Origin: Grimontia sedimenti
Lineage (GTDB): Bacteria; Pseudomonadota; Gammaproteobacteria; Enterobacterales; Vibrionaceae
DNA: 64,000 nt
NCBI RefSeq assembly: GCF_011045095.1
Contig: NZ_JAALDL010000016.1
Coordinates: 51,174-115,173 of the forward strand
Reading direction: 5' to 3'
The notes beneath the pieces were generated by a model, which did no database searches, was not told where the DNA came from, and worked only from the letters and a program-made list of their open reading frames with translations. The translations under genes and the position numbers were made by a program. Numbering within the stretch: the first letter of the stretch is position 1; each line of letters begins with the position of its first letter. Shown here in pieces: positions 45,654 through 57,355 of this stretch.

Positions 45654-48600
45654 TTAACCCAGCTTGACGCGCGCGTTACGGAACATACGCATCCAAGGAC
45701 TATCTTCACCCCAGTTATCTGGGTGCCATGAGTTAGCCACAGTGCGGAATACACGCTCTGGGTGCGGCATCATGATAGTCACACGACCATCACGGGTGGT
45801 GAGGCCCGTGATACCGTTTGGAGAACCGTTCGGGTTAGCAGGGTAATCCTGCGTCACCTTGCCGAAGTTATCCAGATAACGCAGTGCAACCGTGCCTGAT
45901 TGCTCAATTGCAGCGAGATGCTCTGCATCACGCACTTCCACACGGCCTTCGCCATGAGAAACCGCGATAGGCATGTGAGAGCCCGCCATACCGCTAAGGA
46001 ACAGCGATGGGTTTTCCTGAACCTGTACCTGGCTGAAACGTGCTTCAAAACGCTCAGATTCGTTGCGAACGAAACGCGGCCACAAGTCTGCACCTGGGAT
46101 CAAATCGTGAAGGTTAGATAGCATCTGACAGCCGTTACACACACCCAGAGCGAACGAATCACCACGGTGGAAGAAACGCTCGAATTGGTCGCGTGCCTGC
46201 TCGTTGAACAGGATAGACTTCGCCCAACCTTCACCTGCGCCCAATACGTCACCGTATGAGAAGCCGCCACAAGCTACTAAACCGTTGAACTCTTCCAGCG
46301 AGATATTGCCTGCCAACACGTCACTCATGTGAACGTCTTTGGCATCAAAGCCTGCGCGGTCAAACGCCGCTGCCATTTCAACGTGAGAGTTTACGCCCTG
46401 TTCACGCAAAATTGCCATTTGAGGACGTGCACCCGTTGCGATAAACGGTGCCGCCACATCTTCCTGAACATCGAAGGTCAGGTTGGCTGACAAGCCCGGG
46501 TCAGTTACGTCTTTCTTCGCATCAAACTCTTGCTGAGCACCGCGTGGATTATCACGCATTGCCTGCATTTGATAAGTGGTTTCCGCCCAATGGTACGAAG
46601 CTCAGTGCGGTTCTGATCCAGCACCAGTGCATCACCATTCCAGATACGAACGACGTCGTCTTCTGTCAGGGTACCAATCACATGGCTACAGGTTTCCAGA
46701 CCATGTGCAGAAAGCGTCGACAGCACAGAATCCAAATCTTCAGTGCGAACCTGAACCACAGCACCCAACTCTTCGTTGAACAGCGCTGCCAGCTCGTCGC
46801 TGCACTCACCTTCAGCAGATAGAGTGTTGATATCAACTTCAACACCCACATGACCCGCAAACGCCATTTCCGCCAATGTCACGTAAAGACCACCATCACC
46901 ACGGTCATGGTAAGCCAGCAGTTTTTCGTCGCGAACCAGCGTTTGCATCGCGTTGAAGAAACCTTTCAGCAGCTCTGGGCTGTCAACATCAGCAGGTTTG
47001 TCACCCAGCTGCTTGTAAACCTGCGCCAGTGCAGTTGCACCCATACGGTTTTGGCCTTGGCCAAGGTCGACCAGCACCAGTGCACTATCGCCTTTGTCTG
47101 TGCGAAGTTGAGGCGTGACTGTCTTGCGTACGTCTTCGACACGACCGAATGCGGTAATGATCAAAGACAGTGGCGAGGTGTTTTCTTTTTGCTCACCGTT
47201 TTCGTCCCAGCGGGTCTTCATCGACATTGAGTCTTTACCCACAGGAATGGTCAGATCCAGCGCTGGACACAACTCTTCACCCACCGCTTTCACTGCTTCA
47301 TAAAGGCCAGCATCTTCACCTGGGTGGCCTGCTGCTGCCATCCAGTTTGCAGACAGCTTGATACGCTTGAGATCGCCGATGTCAGAACAAGCAATGTTAG
47401 TCAGGGATTCTGCGACAGCCAGACGCGCAGACGCAGCAAAGTCCAGCAGTGCAACTGGTGTGCGCTCACCCATGGACATGGCTTCGCCATGGTAAGTGTC
47501 ATAGCTTGCTGCAGTCACTGCACAGTTCGCAACCGGCACCTGCCAAGGGCCAACCATTTGGTCACGTGCAACCAAGCCGGTTACTGTGCGGTCACCAATG
47601 GTGATAAGGAAGGTTTTCTCAGCGACCGAAGGCAGACGCAGCACACGCTGGGTGGCTTCTTCAATGTTGATGCCGTCGCGGGCAATTGTCTGACCTTCCA
47701 CTTTCAGAGAGGTCACATCACGGTGCATTTTCGGCGGCTTGCCAAGCAGAATATCCATTGGCATGTCGATTGGTGTGTTGTCGAAGTGGCTGTCTTCCAG
47801 TGTCAGATGACGTTCTTCAGTCGCTTCACCTACCACCGCGTAAGGTGCACGTTCGCGCTTACAGATAGCATCGAACACGTCCATGTTTTCTGGCGCAACC
47901 GCCATAACATAGCGTTCTTGAGATTCGTTACACCAAATTGCCAGTGGGCTCATACCCGGCTCGTCATTCGGTACGTCACGCAGCTGGAATTTACCGCCAC
48001 GCTCACCGTCATCCACCAGCTCAGGCAAGGCATTCGAAATACCACCCGCGCCCACGTCGTGAATAAACGCAATTGGGTTTTGCTCGCCAAGCTGCCAACA
48101 GCGGTCAATCACTTCCTGACAGCGGCGTTCCATCTCAGGGTTTTCACGCTGAACAGAAGCGAAATCCAGATCTTCGGTCGACTGACCAGACGCCATTGAA
48201 GACGCGGCACCACCGCCCAAACCGATATTCATCGCAGGGCCGCCAAGAACAATCAGCTTCGCGCCAACGGGGATTTCTTTTTTCTGTACGTGCTGGTCAC
48301 GGATGTTGCCCATGCCGCCCGCAATCATGATCGGCTTGTGGTAACCACGTACTTCTTCACCGTTGTGCGAGGTCACCTTTTCCTCGTAAGTACGGAAGTA
48401 ACCCAGCAGGTTCGGACGACCAAATTCGTTGTTAAATGCGGCGCCACCCAGGGGGCCTTCCAGCATGATATCCAGCGCGTTAACAATGCGGTTTGGCTTA
48501 CCGAAGTCGGTTTCCCAAGGTTGTTCAAAACCAGGGATACGAAGGTTAGATACTGTAAAACCAACCAAACCCGCTTTTGGCTTACCACCGATACCGGTTG

Positions 48601-49561
48601 CGCCTTCATCACGGATTTCGCCGCCAGAGCCAGTTGAAGCGCCAGGCCATGGAGAAATCGCCGTTGGGTGGTTATGGGTTTCCACTTTCATCAGGATGTG
48701 CGCTTCTTCCTGATGGTAGTCATATTGGCGCGACTCAGGGTTCGGGAAGAATCGACCCACATTAGAGCCTGTCATCACAGCTGCGTTGTCTTTGTACGCT
48801 GACAACACGTATTCACTGTTATGTTCAAAGGTGTTTTTGATCATCTTGAACAGGCTCTTTGGCTGTTCAACACCATCGATAGTCCAGTCCGCATTGAAAA
48901 TCTTGTGACGACAATGCTCAGAGTTTGCCTGTGCAAACATCATGAGTTCGATGTCGTTCGGATTACGACCCAGCTTGATGAAGCTTTCCACCAAGTAATC
49001 AATTTCGTCTTCCGCTAGTGCCAGACCCAACTCGACGTTGGCTTTTTCCAGTGCTTCGCGTCCGCCACCCAAGACATCAATTGCCGTCATTGGTGCAGGC
49101 GTTGCCGCTTGGAACAATGCTGAGGCTTCATCGAACTGGTCAAATACCACTTCCATCATGCGATCGTGAAGCAGACCTGCCAGTACTTTTTGCTGTGCTT
49201 CAGATAGCTCGCCGGACAGCTCAACATAGTAAGCAGTGCCGCGCTCAAGGCGTTTAATTTGGGCCAAGCCACAGTTGCGGGCGATGTCGGTAGCTTTAGA
49301 AGACCAAGGGGAAATGGTGCCGGGGCGCGGTGTAACAAGGAAGAGGGTTCCAGTAGGTGCATGCTCTGCGATCGTTGGACCATAAGTGAGCAGGCGATCC
49401 AGTTTTTGCTTCTCGTCCTCGCTTAAAGGCGCGCTGAGATCAGCAAAGTGAATATACTCAGCATAGAGGCTGGTCACAGGCAAGTCGTTTGCTTTGCAGC
49501 TTTCCAGCAGTTTTTGGACTCGAAATTCGGACAGAGCGGGGGAACCACGCAAAATTTCCAT
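45654..49561 (-). pseudogene. purL: Phosphoribosylformylglycinamidine synthase, frameshifted
   Basis: PurL (FGAM synthase) catalyses the fourth step of purine synthesis. A full-length enzyme of about 1300 residues is encoded here in two frames. The first (start ATG 49561, [13 protein letters not shown]) has the linker, both AIR-synthase-like domains ([48 protein letters not shown]) and reads to TELRTI, then leaves frame. The second, to 45654, resumes with [15 protein letters not shown] and holds the glutamine amidotransferase domain ([16 protein letters not shown]). One missing base at about 46586-46592, where CCCAATGG would need CCCAAATGG on the plus strand, explains the break. The rest is well conserved, so the lesion is recent or a sequencing error. 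As written, the protein loses its glutaminase domain. Confidence 0.9.
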
Positions 49562-49681
49562 GTGCGTACGTCTCTCGGTTAGCGGTGAATTAAAGTAATA
49601 TTGACCTAACCCCATGATTTACATTGCGCAAATGAGATGGGAAAGCCATGTCGATACCACTTCTAAAGGCTTCGGGGCGGT

Positions 49682-49732
49682 ATTATAGGGGAAAAAAGTG
49701 AGCGACGTAACACTTGACGCAACCGTTTGCGT
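49682..49732 (-). promoter_or_regulatory. purL promoter with PurR operator
   Basis: A TATAAT -10 box lies at 49682-49687 on the minus strand, with a weak -35 (TTACGT, 49705-49710) 17 bases upstream. ACGCAACCGTTTGCGT at 49717-49732 matches the PurR operator with one mismatch in the core. purL is a classical PurR target. Confidence 0.75.
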
Positions 49733-49860
49733 AACTTTTTTTGACTGGCGTTTATTGTCACTATTCTGAGGATTCCCCAAGTAACGGTTGCAGCTTAACT
49801 TTCCGCATACGGCGAGCTTTGATATAACAGTCTTCAAACTTTAGAGGTAGGCATAACTTT

Positions 49861-51420
49861 TTGAACTCGAACGCAGTAAAACGAACCTATCAACTACTTA
49901 CCGGCTTTTTCCTGATGCTTTTTCTCGCGGGCTGTGAGTGGAAGTATGATGACAGAACCGCGCTGGAAAAAATCCGCGACCGCGGCGTATTGCGCGTGGG
50001 TACGCTAAATAACCAGCTTTCTTACTACATTGGTCCCGATGGCCCAACCGGCCTCGACTATGAGCTGGCCTCCCAATTCGCCCAAAGCCTGGGCGTGAAG
50101 CTAGAAATGCAACCCGCTTATACGCTGTCAGGTCTGTTCCCTGCCGTAGAGCGTGGTGACGTTGATATCATCGCGGCTGGCTTAACCATCACCAAAGACC
50201 GTCTGGAACATTTCCGTCCAGGACCGGCTTACTATTACGTCAGCCAGCAACTGGTCTACAAAAACGGTCACTGGCGTCCGCGCAATCTGACCGAACTCAA
50301 CAAAGACGGCGCGCGCGTTGCTGTGGTGGAAGGTTCGAGCCATGCTCTCACTCTTCAAGCTATTCAGCGTGAATACCCAGAACTTATTTGGGAAAGCGTT
50401 AAAGACACTGACGACGATGAGCTGCTCAAACAAGTCGCTGACGGTAAGCTGGATTTCACCATTGCCGATTCCGTGGACATTGCGCTTGTGCAACGTACCC
50501 ACCCTTCCATCACTATCGCCTTGAGCCTGACAGAAGATGAACCTGTCGCCTGGTTTATGAAGAAGTCTCAGGATGACAGTGTTTACGCTTTGATGATTGA
50601 GTTTTTCGGTAAGAAGACCCAAAGCGGTGAATTGGCGGCACTCGAAGAAAAGTACTTCGGCCACGTCGACAGCTTTGACTTTGTCGATACCCGCGCCTTC
50701 TTGCGAGCCATTGACTCCAAACTGCCTGAATGGGAGCCGCTGTTTAAGAAGTACGCTGATGAGTTTGACTGGCGTCTGCTGGCTGCACTTTCCTATCAGG
50801 AATCCCACTGGAATCCCCGCGCCGTATCACCAACAGGCGTGCGTGGCATGATGATGTTGACGCTGCCGACAGCAAAATCAGTGGGCGTGAAGAACAGACT
50901 CGACCCAGAACAAAGCATTCGCGGTGGTGCCGAGTACCTGCGCAAAATGCTACATCGCGTACCTGACAGCGTTAACGAGCACGAAAAAATTTGGTTTGCG
51001 CTCGCTTCTTACAATATTGGTTTCGGCCACATGATGGACGCGCGACGCCTGACCAAGGCGCAAGGTGGGAACCCAGATTCGTGGGCCGATGTTAAACAAC
51101 GTCTACCTCTGTTGGCGAAGCGCCAGTATTACAAACAAACCCGCTATGGCTTTGCGCGTGGTTATGAGGCGCTAAGCTATGTGGAAAATATTCGTCGTTA
51201 CTACCAGAGTATGGTTGGCTATGAGCAAGATAAAGCAGAAGCCATCACTAGTGATGCAGCCGACGATCTGGAAGGCTTGCAAACCATCAAAGTGGAAGAC
51301 GTACCTGGCGAAGGTGTCAGTGAAATGATTGATACGCTTGAATCGACACCCGTGGCAGATGAAGCAGAGAGTGCGGGAAAAACACCGGAAACTCAGGAAA
51401 AAGCCGACACTAAGAACTAG
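49861..51420 (+). CDS. mltF: Membrane-bound lytic murein transglycosylase F
   Basis: Cleaves peptidoglycan to anhydro-muropeptides. The 519 residues start with a lipoprotein signal and lipobox LAGC (about residue 25), unlike E. coli MltF, which has a membrane anchor. A solute-binding-protein-like regulatory domain follows (about 40-265: VLRVGTLNNQLSYYI, GLDYELASQFAQSLGVK), then the lytic transglycosylase domain (about 285-460) with the catalytic glutamate in ALSYQESHWNPRAVSPTGVRGMM. The start appears to be TTG 49861, with GAGGTAGG upstream. The acidic tail of about 60 residues is extra. purL-mltF-tadA order matches E. coli. Confidence 0.93.
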   Translation: MNSNAVKRTYQLLTGFFLMLFLAGCEWKYDDRTALEKIRDRGVLRVGTLNNQLSYYIGPDGPTGLDYELASQFAQSLGVKLEMQPAYTLSGLFPAVERGDVDIIAAGLTITKDRLEHFRPGPAYYYVSQQLVYKNGHWRPRNLTELNKDGARVAVVEGSSHALTLQAIQREYPELIWESVKDTDDDELLKQVADGKLDFTIADSVDIALVQRTHPSITIALSLTEDEPVAWFMKKSQDDSVYALMIEFFGKKTQSGELAALEEKYFGHVDSFDFVDTRAFLRAIDSKLPEWEPLFKKYADEFDWRLLAALSYQESHWNPRAVSPTGVRGMMMLTLPTAKSVGVKNRLDPEQSIRGGAEYLRKMLHRVPDSVNEHEKIWFALASYNIGFGHMMDARRLTKAQGGNPDSWADVKQRLPLLAKRQYYKQTRYGFARGYEALSYVENIRRYYQSMVGYEQDKAEAITSDAADDLEGLQTIKVEDVPGEGVSEMIDTLESTPVADEAESAGKTPETQEKADTKN

Positions 51421-51476
51421 GTTTATCAGAGAATCATGCTGTCATCGTGCTTTAATAAAGGACGACTATAAATATC

Positions 51477-51507
51477 AATAAGCGCAGCGGGGCTGCGCTT
51501 ATTTTTT
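51477..51507 (+). terminator. Rho-independent terminator of mltF
   Basis: AATAAGCGCAGC-loop-GCTGCGCTTATTTTTTC; a 12-bp stem and T run 57 bases after the mltF stop, just before the small basic ORF. Confidence 0.87.
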
Positions 51508-51522
51508 CAAAAGGAACGTACG

Positions 51523-52208
<686 letters not shown>

Positions 52209-52253
52209 TTACTTCAATCTTGCTATGCGGCGGAGTATATCACTCCATGCACC

Positions 52254-53138
52254 TCAATCCTTAGCCTGATTCACCAGTTTAGCCGCCAGAAAATCCACCA
52301 GCAGTTTAACGCGAAGAGGCTGCAGTCTGCGGTGCGGGAAAAGTGCCCAAATTCCCTCTTCCAAATCCTCGTAAGCATTCAGCACCTTGACGACCTCACC
52401 GCTTTCCAACGCCTTCTGCAAGTAATAATCCGGAAGCTGAATTAACCCATTGCCACGGATTGCGGCATCCAGCAAGGCAATACCACTGTTGCAGCGAAGG
52501 TTGCCACGAACACGGACAGAGCGCTCTTTGCCTTCCTCACGGAAACGCCAGTAGTCATGTTGACCACGAAGGCAATTGTGTTGTGCCAATTCAGAAAGCG
52601 TATGGGGCGTGCCAAATTTGGAAAGATAATCCGGCGAACCACAAACAATAAGACGACGTGTAGCCAAGCGCTTACACACCATGGATGAGTCCACCAAGCG
52701 CCCTAACCTTAACGCCACATCACAAGATGAGTCGACAAGGTCTAGCGTCGCATTGGTCAGGTCTACCTCTATTTGAATTTCGGGGTAGGCTTGCATGAAA
52801 TCGAGGATCAGCGGCATCACCACTTTTTCCCCATAGGTCACTGGCGCTGTCAGCTTAATGTGTCCATTCGGCGTCTCGTGCAACTGCGTCACTGCACTCT
52901 CTGCCTCTTTCAGGCCATCAGCCAGCAGTCGACAATGCTGATAGTAAATATCACCCTCTTCTGTCGTGGAAACCTTTCGCGTGGTTCGAAATAGAAGGCG
53001 GGTATTGAGCCTCTCCTCAAGCAATGCCACCTGACGGCTCACATGCGCCGTTGATGCCCCCAACCGCTTTGATGCTTTGGTAAAGCTGGCTGTTTCAACC
53101 ACTGCCAGAAACTCTGAAACTCCTTGCCAGTCCGACAT
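52254..53138 (-). CDS. LysR-family transcriptional regulator
   Basis: DNA-binding regulator with an N-terminal winged helix-turn-helix (about 1-60: FLAVVETASFTKASKRLGASTAHVSRQVALLEERL) and a C-terminal effector-binding domain (about 90-290). The 294 residues are full length. It is divergent from the formaldehyde-detoxification genes frmA-fghA with 171 bases between start codons, the usual LysR arrangement, so it probably controls them; the effector is unknown. Confidence 0.92.
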   Translation of the reverse strand: MSDWQGVSEFLAVVETASFTKASKRLGASTAHVSRQVALLEERLNTRLLFRTTRKVSTTEEGDIYYQHCRLLADGLKEAESAVTQLHETPNGHIKLTAPVTYGEKVVMPLILDFMQAYPEIQIEVDLTNATLDLVDSSCDVALRLGRLVDSSMVCKRLATRRLIVCGSPDYLSKFGTPHTLSELAQHNCLRGQHDYWRFREEGKERSVRVRGNLRCNSGIALLDAAIRGNGLIQLPDYYLQKALESGEVVKVLNAYEDLEEGIWALFPHRRLQPLRVKLLVDFLAAKLVNQAKD

Positions 53139-53263
53139 TATTTCTCACCAGTAAAAGTTAATTGCAATCCAAGTGGATTATCACACGTTTAGAAACAAAT
53201 AGACTATTACTCAAATTCAGCGTGTCACAAAAGTGAACTCGCTACTCCAACATAAATCACCTA

Positions 53264-54440
<1,177 letters not shown>

Positions 54441-54462
54441 ACGACAGAATAACAAACCCCAC

Positions 54463-54486
54463 GCAGGCGGTGACAAAACCGCCTGC
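54463..54486 (+). promoter_or_regulatory. Intercistronic hairpin between frmA and fghA
   Basis: GCAGGCGGT and ACCGCCTGC form a perfect 9-bp stem directly before the fghA ribosome site (TTTGGAG). Only three T follow, so it is more likely an mRNA-stability or attenuation element than a full terminator. Confidence 0.5.
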
Positions 54487-54499
54487 TTTGGAGTCCAAC

Positions 54500-55342
54500 A
54501 TGAGTCTTGAAAACATCAGCAGTAACCGCAGTTTTGGCGGTTGGCATAAACAGTACACTCACACCTCACGTACTGTTCACTGCAACATGCGTTTCGCCAT
54601 TTTCCTGCCTCCACAAGCATCAGAATCCAATCGAGTGCCGGTGCTCTACTGGTTGTCAGGATTGACCTGCAGTGATGAAAACTTTATGCAGAAAGCGGGC
54701 GCACACCGCGTAGCGGCTGAACTAGGTATTGCTATCGTTGCGCCCGATACTAGCCCACGTGGCGACAACATTCCTGACGACCCGGAAGGTGCCTACGATT
54801 TTGGTATCGGTGCAGGCTTTTACCTGAATGCGACCGAAGCACCATGGAACCGTTTCTACCATATGTACGATTACGTGGTGAAAGAGCTCCCTGCCGTTAT
54901 TGAAGCACACTTTCCAGTCAGCGATGTGAAGGCCATTTCCGGCCATAGCATGGGTGGCCACGGTGCACTGACCATTGCGTTGAAAAACAGTGATGATTAC
55001 CGTTCTGTTTCTGCTTTCAGTCCCATTGTGAATCCCGCTGCTGTGCCTTGGGGCGAAAAGGCTTTTACCAATTATTTAGGTGAAGATCGCCAAATTTGGC
55101 TGGAATACGACAGCTGCGCGTTAATCAAAAAAGCAGATAAGCACTTGCCAATGCTGATTGATCAAGGTGATGGTGACCAGTTCCTGCATGAGCAACTGAA
55201 ACCCGGTAACCTGCTTCAAGCAGCAGAAGAAGCTGGCTATCCGCTGGAGCTTCGTATGCAGGAAGGCTATGACCACAGCTACTACTTCATTTCGAGCTTT
55301 ATTGAAGATCACCTCCGCTTCCATGGAGAGCATTTGAAATAA
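54500..55342 (+). CDS. fghA: S-formylglutathione hydrolase
   Basis: Hydrolyses S-formylglutathione to formate and glutathione, the step after FrmA. The 280 residues have the esterase-D fold: [23 protein letters not shown] near residue 35, nucleophile elbow [10 protein letters not shown] near 147, and the remaining triad residues in [10 protein letters not shown] and GYDHSYYF. The start is ATG 54500 with GGAG upstream; a GTG at 54470 falls inside the intercistronic hairpin. Confidence 0.95.
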   Translation: MSLENISSNRSFGGWHKQYTHTSRTVHCNMRFAIFLPPQASESNRVPVLYWLSGLTCSDENFMQKAGAHRVAAELGIAIVAPDTSPRGDNIPDDPEGAYDFGIGAGFYLNATEAPWNRFYHMYDYVVKELPAVIEAHFPVSDVKAISGHSMGGHGALTIALKNSDDYRSVSAFSPIVNPAAVPWGEKAFTNYLGEDRQIWLEYDSCALIKKADKHLPMLIDQGDGDQFLHEQLKPGNLLQAAEEAGYPLELRMQEGYDHSYYFISSFIEDHLRFHGEHLK

Positions 55343-55357
55343 CGCTTCAAACAACAG

Positions 55358-55382
55358 AAAACCCGGCCGAAGCCGGGTTTTT
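55358..55382. terminator. Bidirectional terminator between fghA and abgT-like gene
   Basis: AAAACCCGGC-CGAA-GCCGGGTTTTT between convergent genes. Confidence 0.87.
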
Positions 55383-55401
55383 CTATTCTTGCTGCGGCTA
55401 A

Positions 55402-56958
55402 TTAGAAGCCCAGAGGAATGTTGAAGCTGAAGAATACAATCAGCAAGGTTGTCCATACGGTCAGGAACGCTGCTGAGTATGGCACCATCATCGCAATCAC
55501 GTCGCCAAACGTCAGATCAGATTTGTACTTACGCATGAAGGCCAGAATCACACCTGCATAGGTCATCATTGGCGTGATGATGTTAGTCGACGAATCTGCT
55601 ACACGGTATGCGGCCGCCACCAGATCAGGTGTCATATTCGGGTTAACCTGATACAGCATAGGAACGAAAATAGGTCCCAGCAGCATCCACTTCGATGTCA
55701 AACCACCGACGAACAGGTTGATCAGTGCAGTCGTAAGAATGAAGCCGATGATGAGCAGGATTGGGAAGTTTTCCAGACCCAGTGAAGACAAGGTCGTCGC
55801 GCCAAGGTAAGTGATGTAAACACCCAGGCCTGAGTAGCTCAGTACCGCCAGGAAGTTATGGCTGAAGAAAGTCAGAACCAGAACATAACCAAAGGTGTTC
55901 ATCTGCTTCACCATGGCATTCACTACGTCTTGTAGGGACTTGAACTTACCCGTGCTGTAGCCAAAACAGATACCCGTTACCGCAAACACCATCGCAATCA
56001 GCAGGATCACGTTGTTCATGTAAGGGGTGACTGTGCGGCCAGCCTCATTGGTGTATGGCGCGAGTGGACCCATTGCCAGCGCGACAATCGCAGCCAGAGA
56101 AGCAATCAGACCGAGACCTGCAGCGCGCAGACCCTTTTGCTCGCTTTCGCTGACAGAGAAATCGCTCTGATCCAAGTCTTCCGGTAGCGTGTACTCCATC
56201 TTTTCCAGACGAGGTGCGACAAAGCGTTTGGTGACCCAAGCACCCAGAATCGCCAGCATGAAGGTGGAAACAAAGATGAAGAAATAGTGCATGGTCGCAG
56301 GGTTTAGCACTTCACCTGCTGCGGTCTCAAAAGGCACGCCTTGAGATTCTGCAAACACACGTGCATTCAGACCAATAATAACATCAACCGGGGTTGCAGG
56401 AATCAGGTTTGCACTGAAGCCCGCCGAGACACCAGCGAACGCAGCTGCCATACCGATCAATGGATTTTTACCCACACCTGCGTACAACATACCTGCCAAT
56501 GGGATAAGCACCAGGTAACCCGCATCCGTCGCGATGGAGCTCATGATACCCAGGAATACCAGCAGCATCGGCAGCCACTTCTCATTCAGGCGAAGGCCAA
56601 CACGCTTAATCACTGCACCCAGAAGGCCAGAGTTCTCAGCAATACCGACACCCAGCATCACCACAAGGATGACACCGAGTACGCCATGGCCGAACGACAG
56701 CCAGTTTTCAAGGATCGCATTGTCAAACATCCAGCGAACGTTTTCTGTTGCCAGCATGCTCTTCACAGTGTGACTGATAGGATTACCATCTGCCCCTGTG
56801 GTTTGGAATTCCATTCCGCCGATCAAACCTGTAATGGCTAATGCAGCCACAAAAAGGAACATAAAAATGATCACAGGATCGGGGATTTTTTTACCTACGC
56901 GTTCAATAAACGCAATCGCGCCGTTCTGTTGCGGCGCTCCTTGTGAAGCTTGACTCAT
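55402..56958 (-). CDS. AbgT-family transporter (first copy)
   Basis: Inner-membrane transporter of the AbgT family; members import p-aminobenzoyl-glutamate or export sulfonamides. The 518 residues have about 11-13 hydrophobic segments. The opening IERVGKKIPDPVIIFMFLFV, IATDAGYLVLIPLAGMLYAGVGKNPLIGMAAAFAGVSAGFSANL and VADSSTNIITPMMTYAGVILAF are strong family signatures. GGTGG precedes ATG 56958. A second, related copy lies directly upstream. No abgAB hydrolase gene is adjacent, so the substrate is open. Confidence 0.9.
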   Translation of the reverse strand: MSQASQGAPQQNGAIAFIERVGKKIPDPVIIFMFLFVAALAITGLIGGMEFQTTGADGNPISHTVKSMLATENVRWMFDNAILENWLSFGHGVLGVILVVMLGVGIAENSGLLGAVIKRVGLRLNEKWLPMLLVFLGIMSSIATDAGYLVLIPLAGMLYAGVGKNPLIGMAAAFAGVSAGFSANLIPATPVDVIIGLNARVFAESQGVPFETAAGEVLNPATMHYFFIFVSTFMLAILGAWVTKRFVAPRLEKMEYTLPEDLDQSDFSVSESEQKGLRAAGLGLIASLAAIVALAMGPLAPYTNEAGRTVTPYMNNVILLIAMVFAVTGICFGYSTGKFKSLQDVVNAMVKQMNTFGYVLVLTFFSHNFLAVLSYSGLGVYITYLGATTLSSLGLENFPILLIIGFILTTALINLFVGGLTSKWMLLGPIFVPMLYQVNPNMTPDLVAAAYRVADSSTNIITPMMTYAGVILAFMRKYKSDLTFGDVIAMMVPYSAAFLTVWTTLLIVFFSFNIPLGF

Positions 56959-57310
56959 GTCATACCACCTTTTCGATGAGTTCTAACCTTGATTGACCAT
57001 TCGCCGAAACGAGCATGCGATGAAATCAGGTATATCCGTTACTTTTGCCGCAAGAACTTAGCAGATGCCACTTTTGGAGTAAAACTCCAATAAATGAGAT
57101 TAAAAAGGGGATAATGCCAAATCAACATTAAGAGTCAGGACTTATGACAGATTGAAGACAGCACTGCAGATAATAGTGTGAGATAACGCAAACATCTCAG
57201 AAGATACATCTTTTATACAAAATCTCAAAAATCCATTAATGTATAGATGCATGTTTTGATAATGTTGCATTGATGTAGCACGTATTATTGGAGAAGAATT
57301 CAAACACAAG
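56959..57310. other. Intergenic between the two abgT-like genes
   Basis: About 350 bases, AT-rich, with no credible gene. It should hold the promoter of the first abgT-like gene; I see no clear operator. Confidence 0.5.
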
Positions 57311-57336
57311 AAAAAGCCCTGCACGATGGCAGGGCT
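57311..57336 (-). terminator. Rho-independent terminator of second abgT-like gene
   Basis: Minus-strand AAGCCCTGCC-ATCGT-GCAGGGCTTTTTC, 20 bases after the stop codon. Confidence 0.83.
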
Positions 57337-57355
57337 TGGATAAAACAGATTGCTG

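Noticed and set aside
47324-48199. 291-codon open frame antisense to purL
   Set aside because: Composition (many Cys, His, Arg, Thr) is that of a reverse-strand shadow of a GC-rich coding gene; purL is clearly the real gene.
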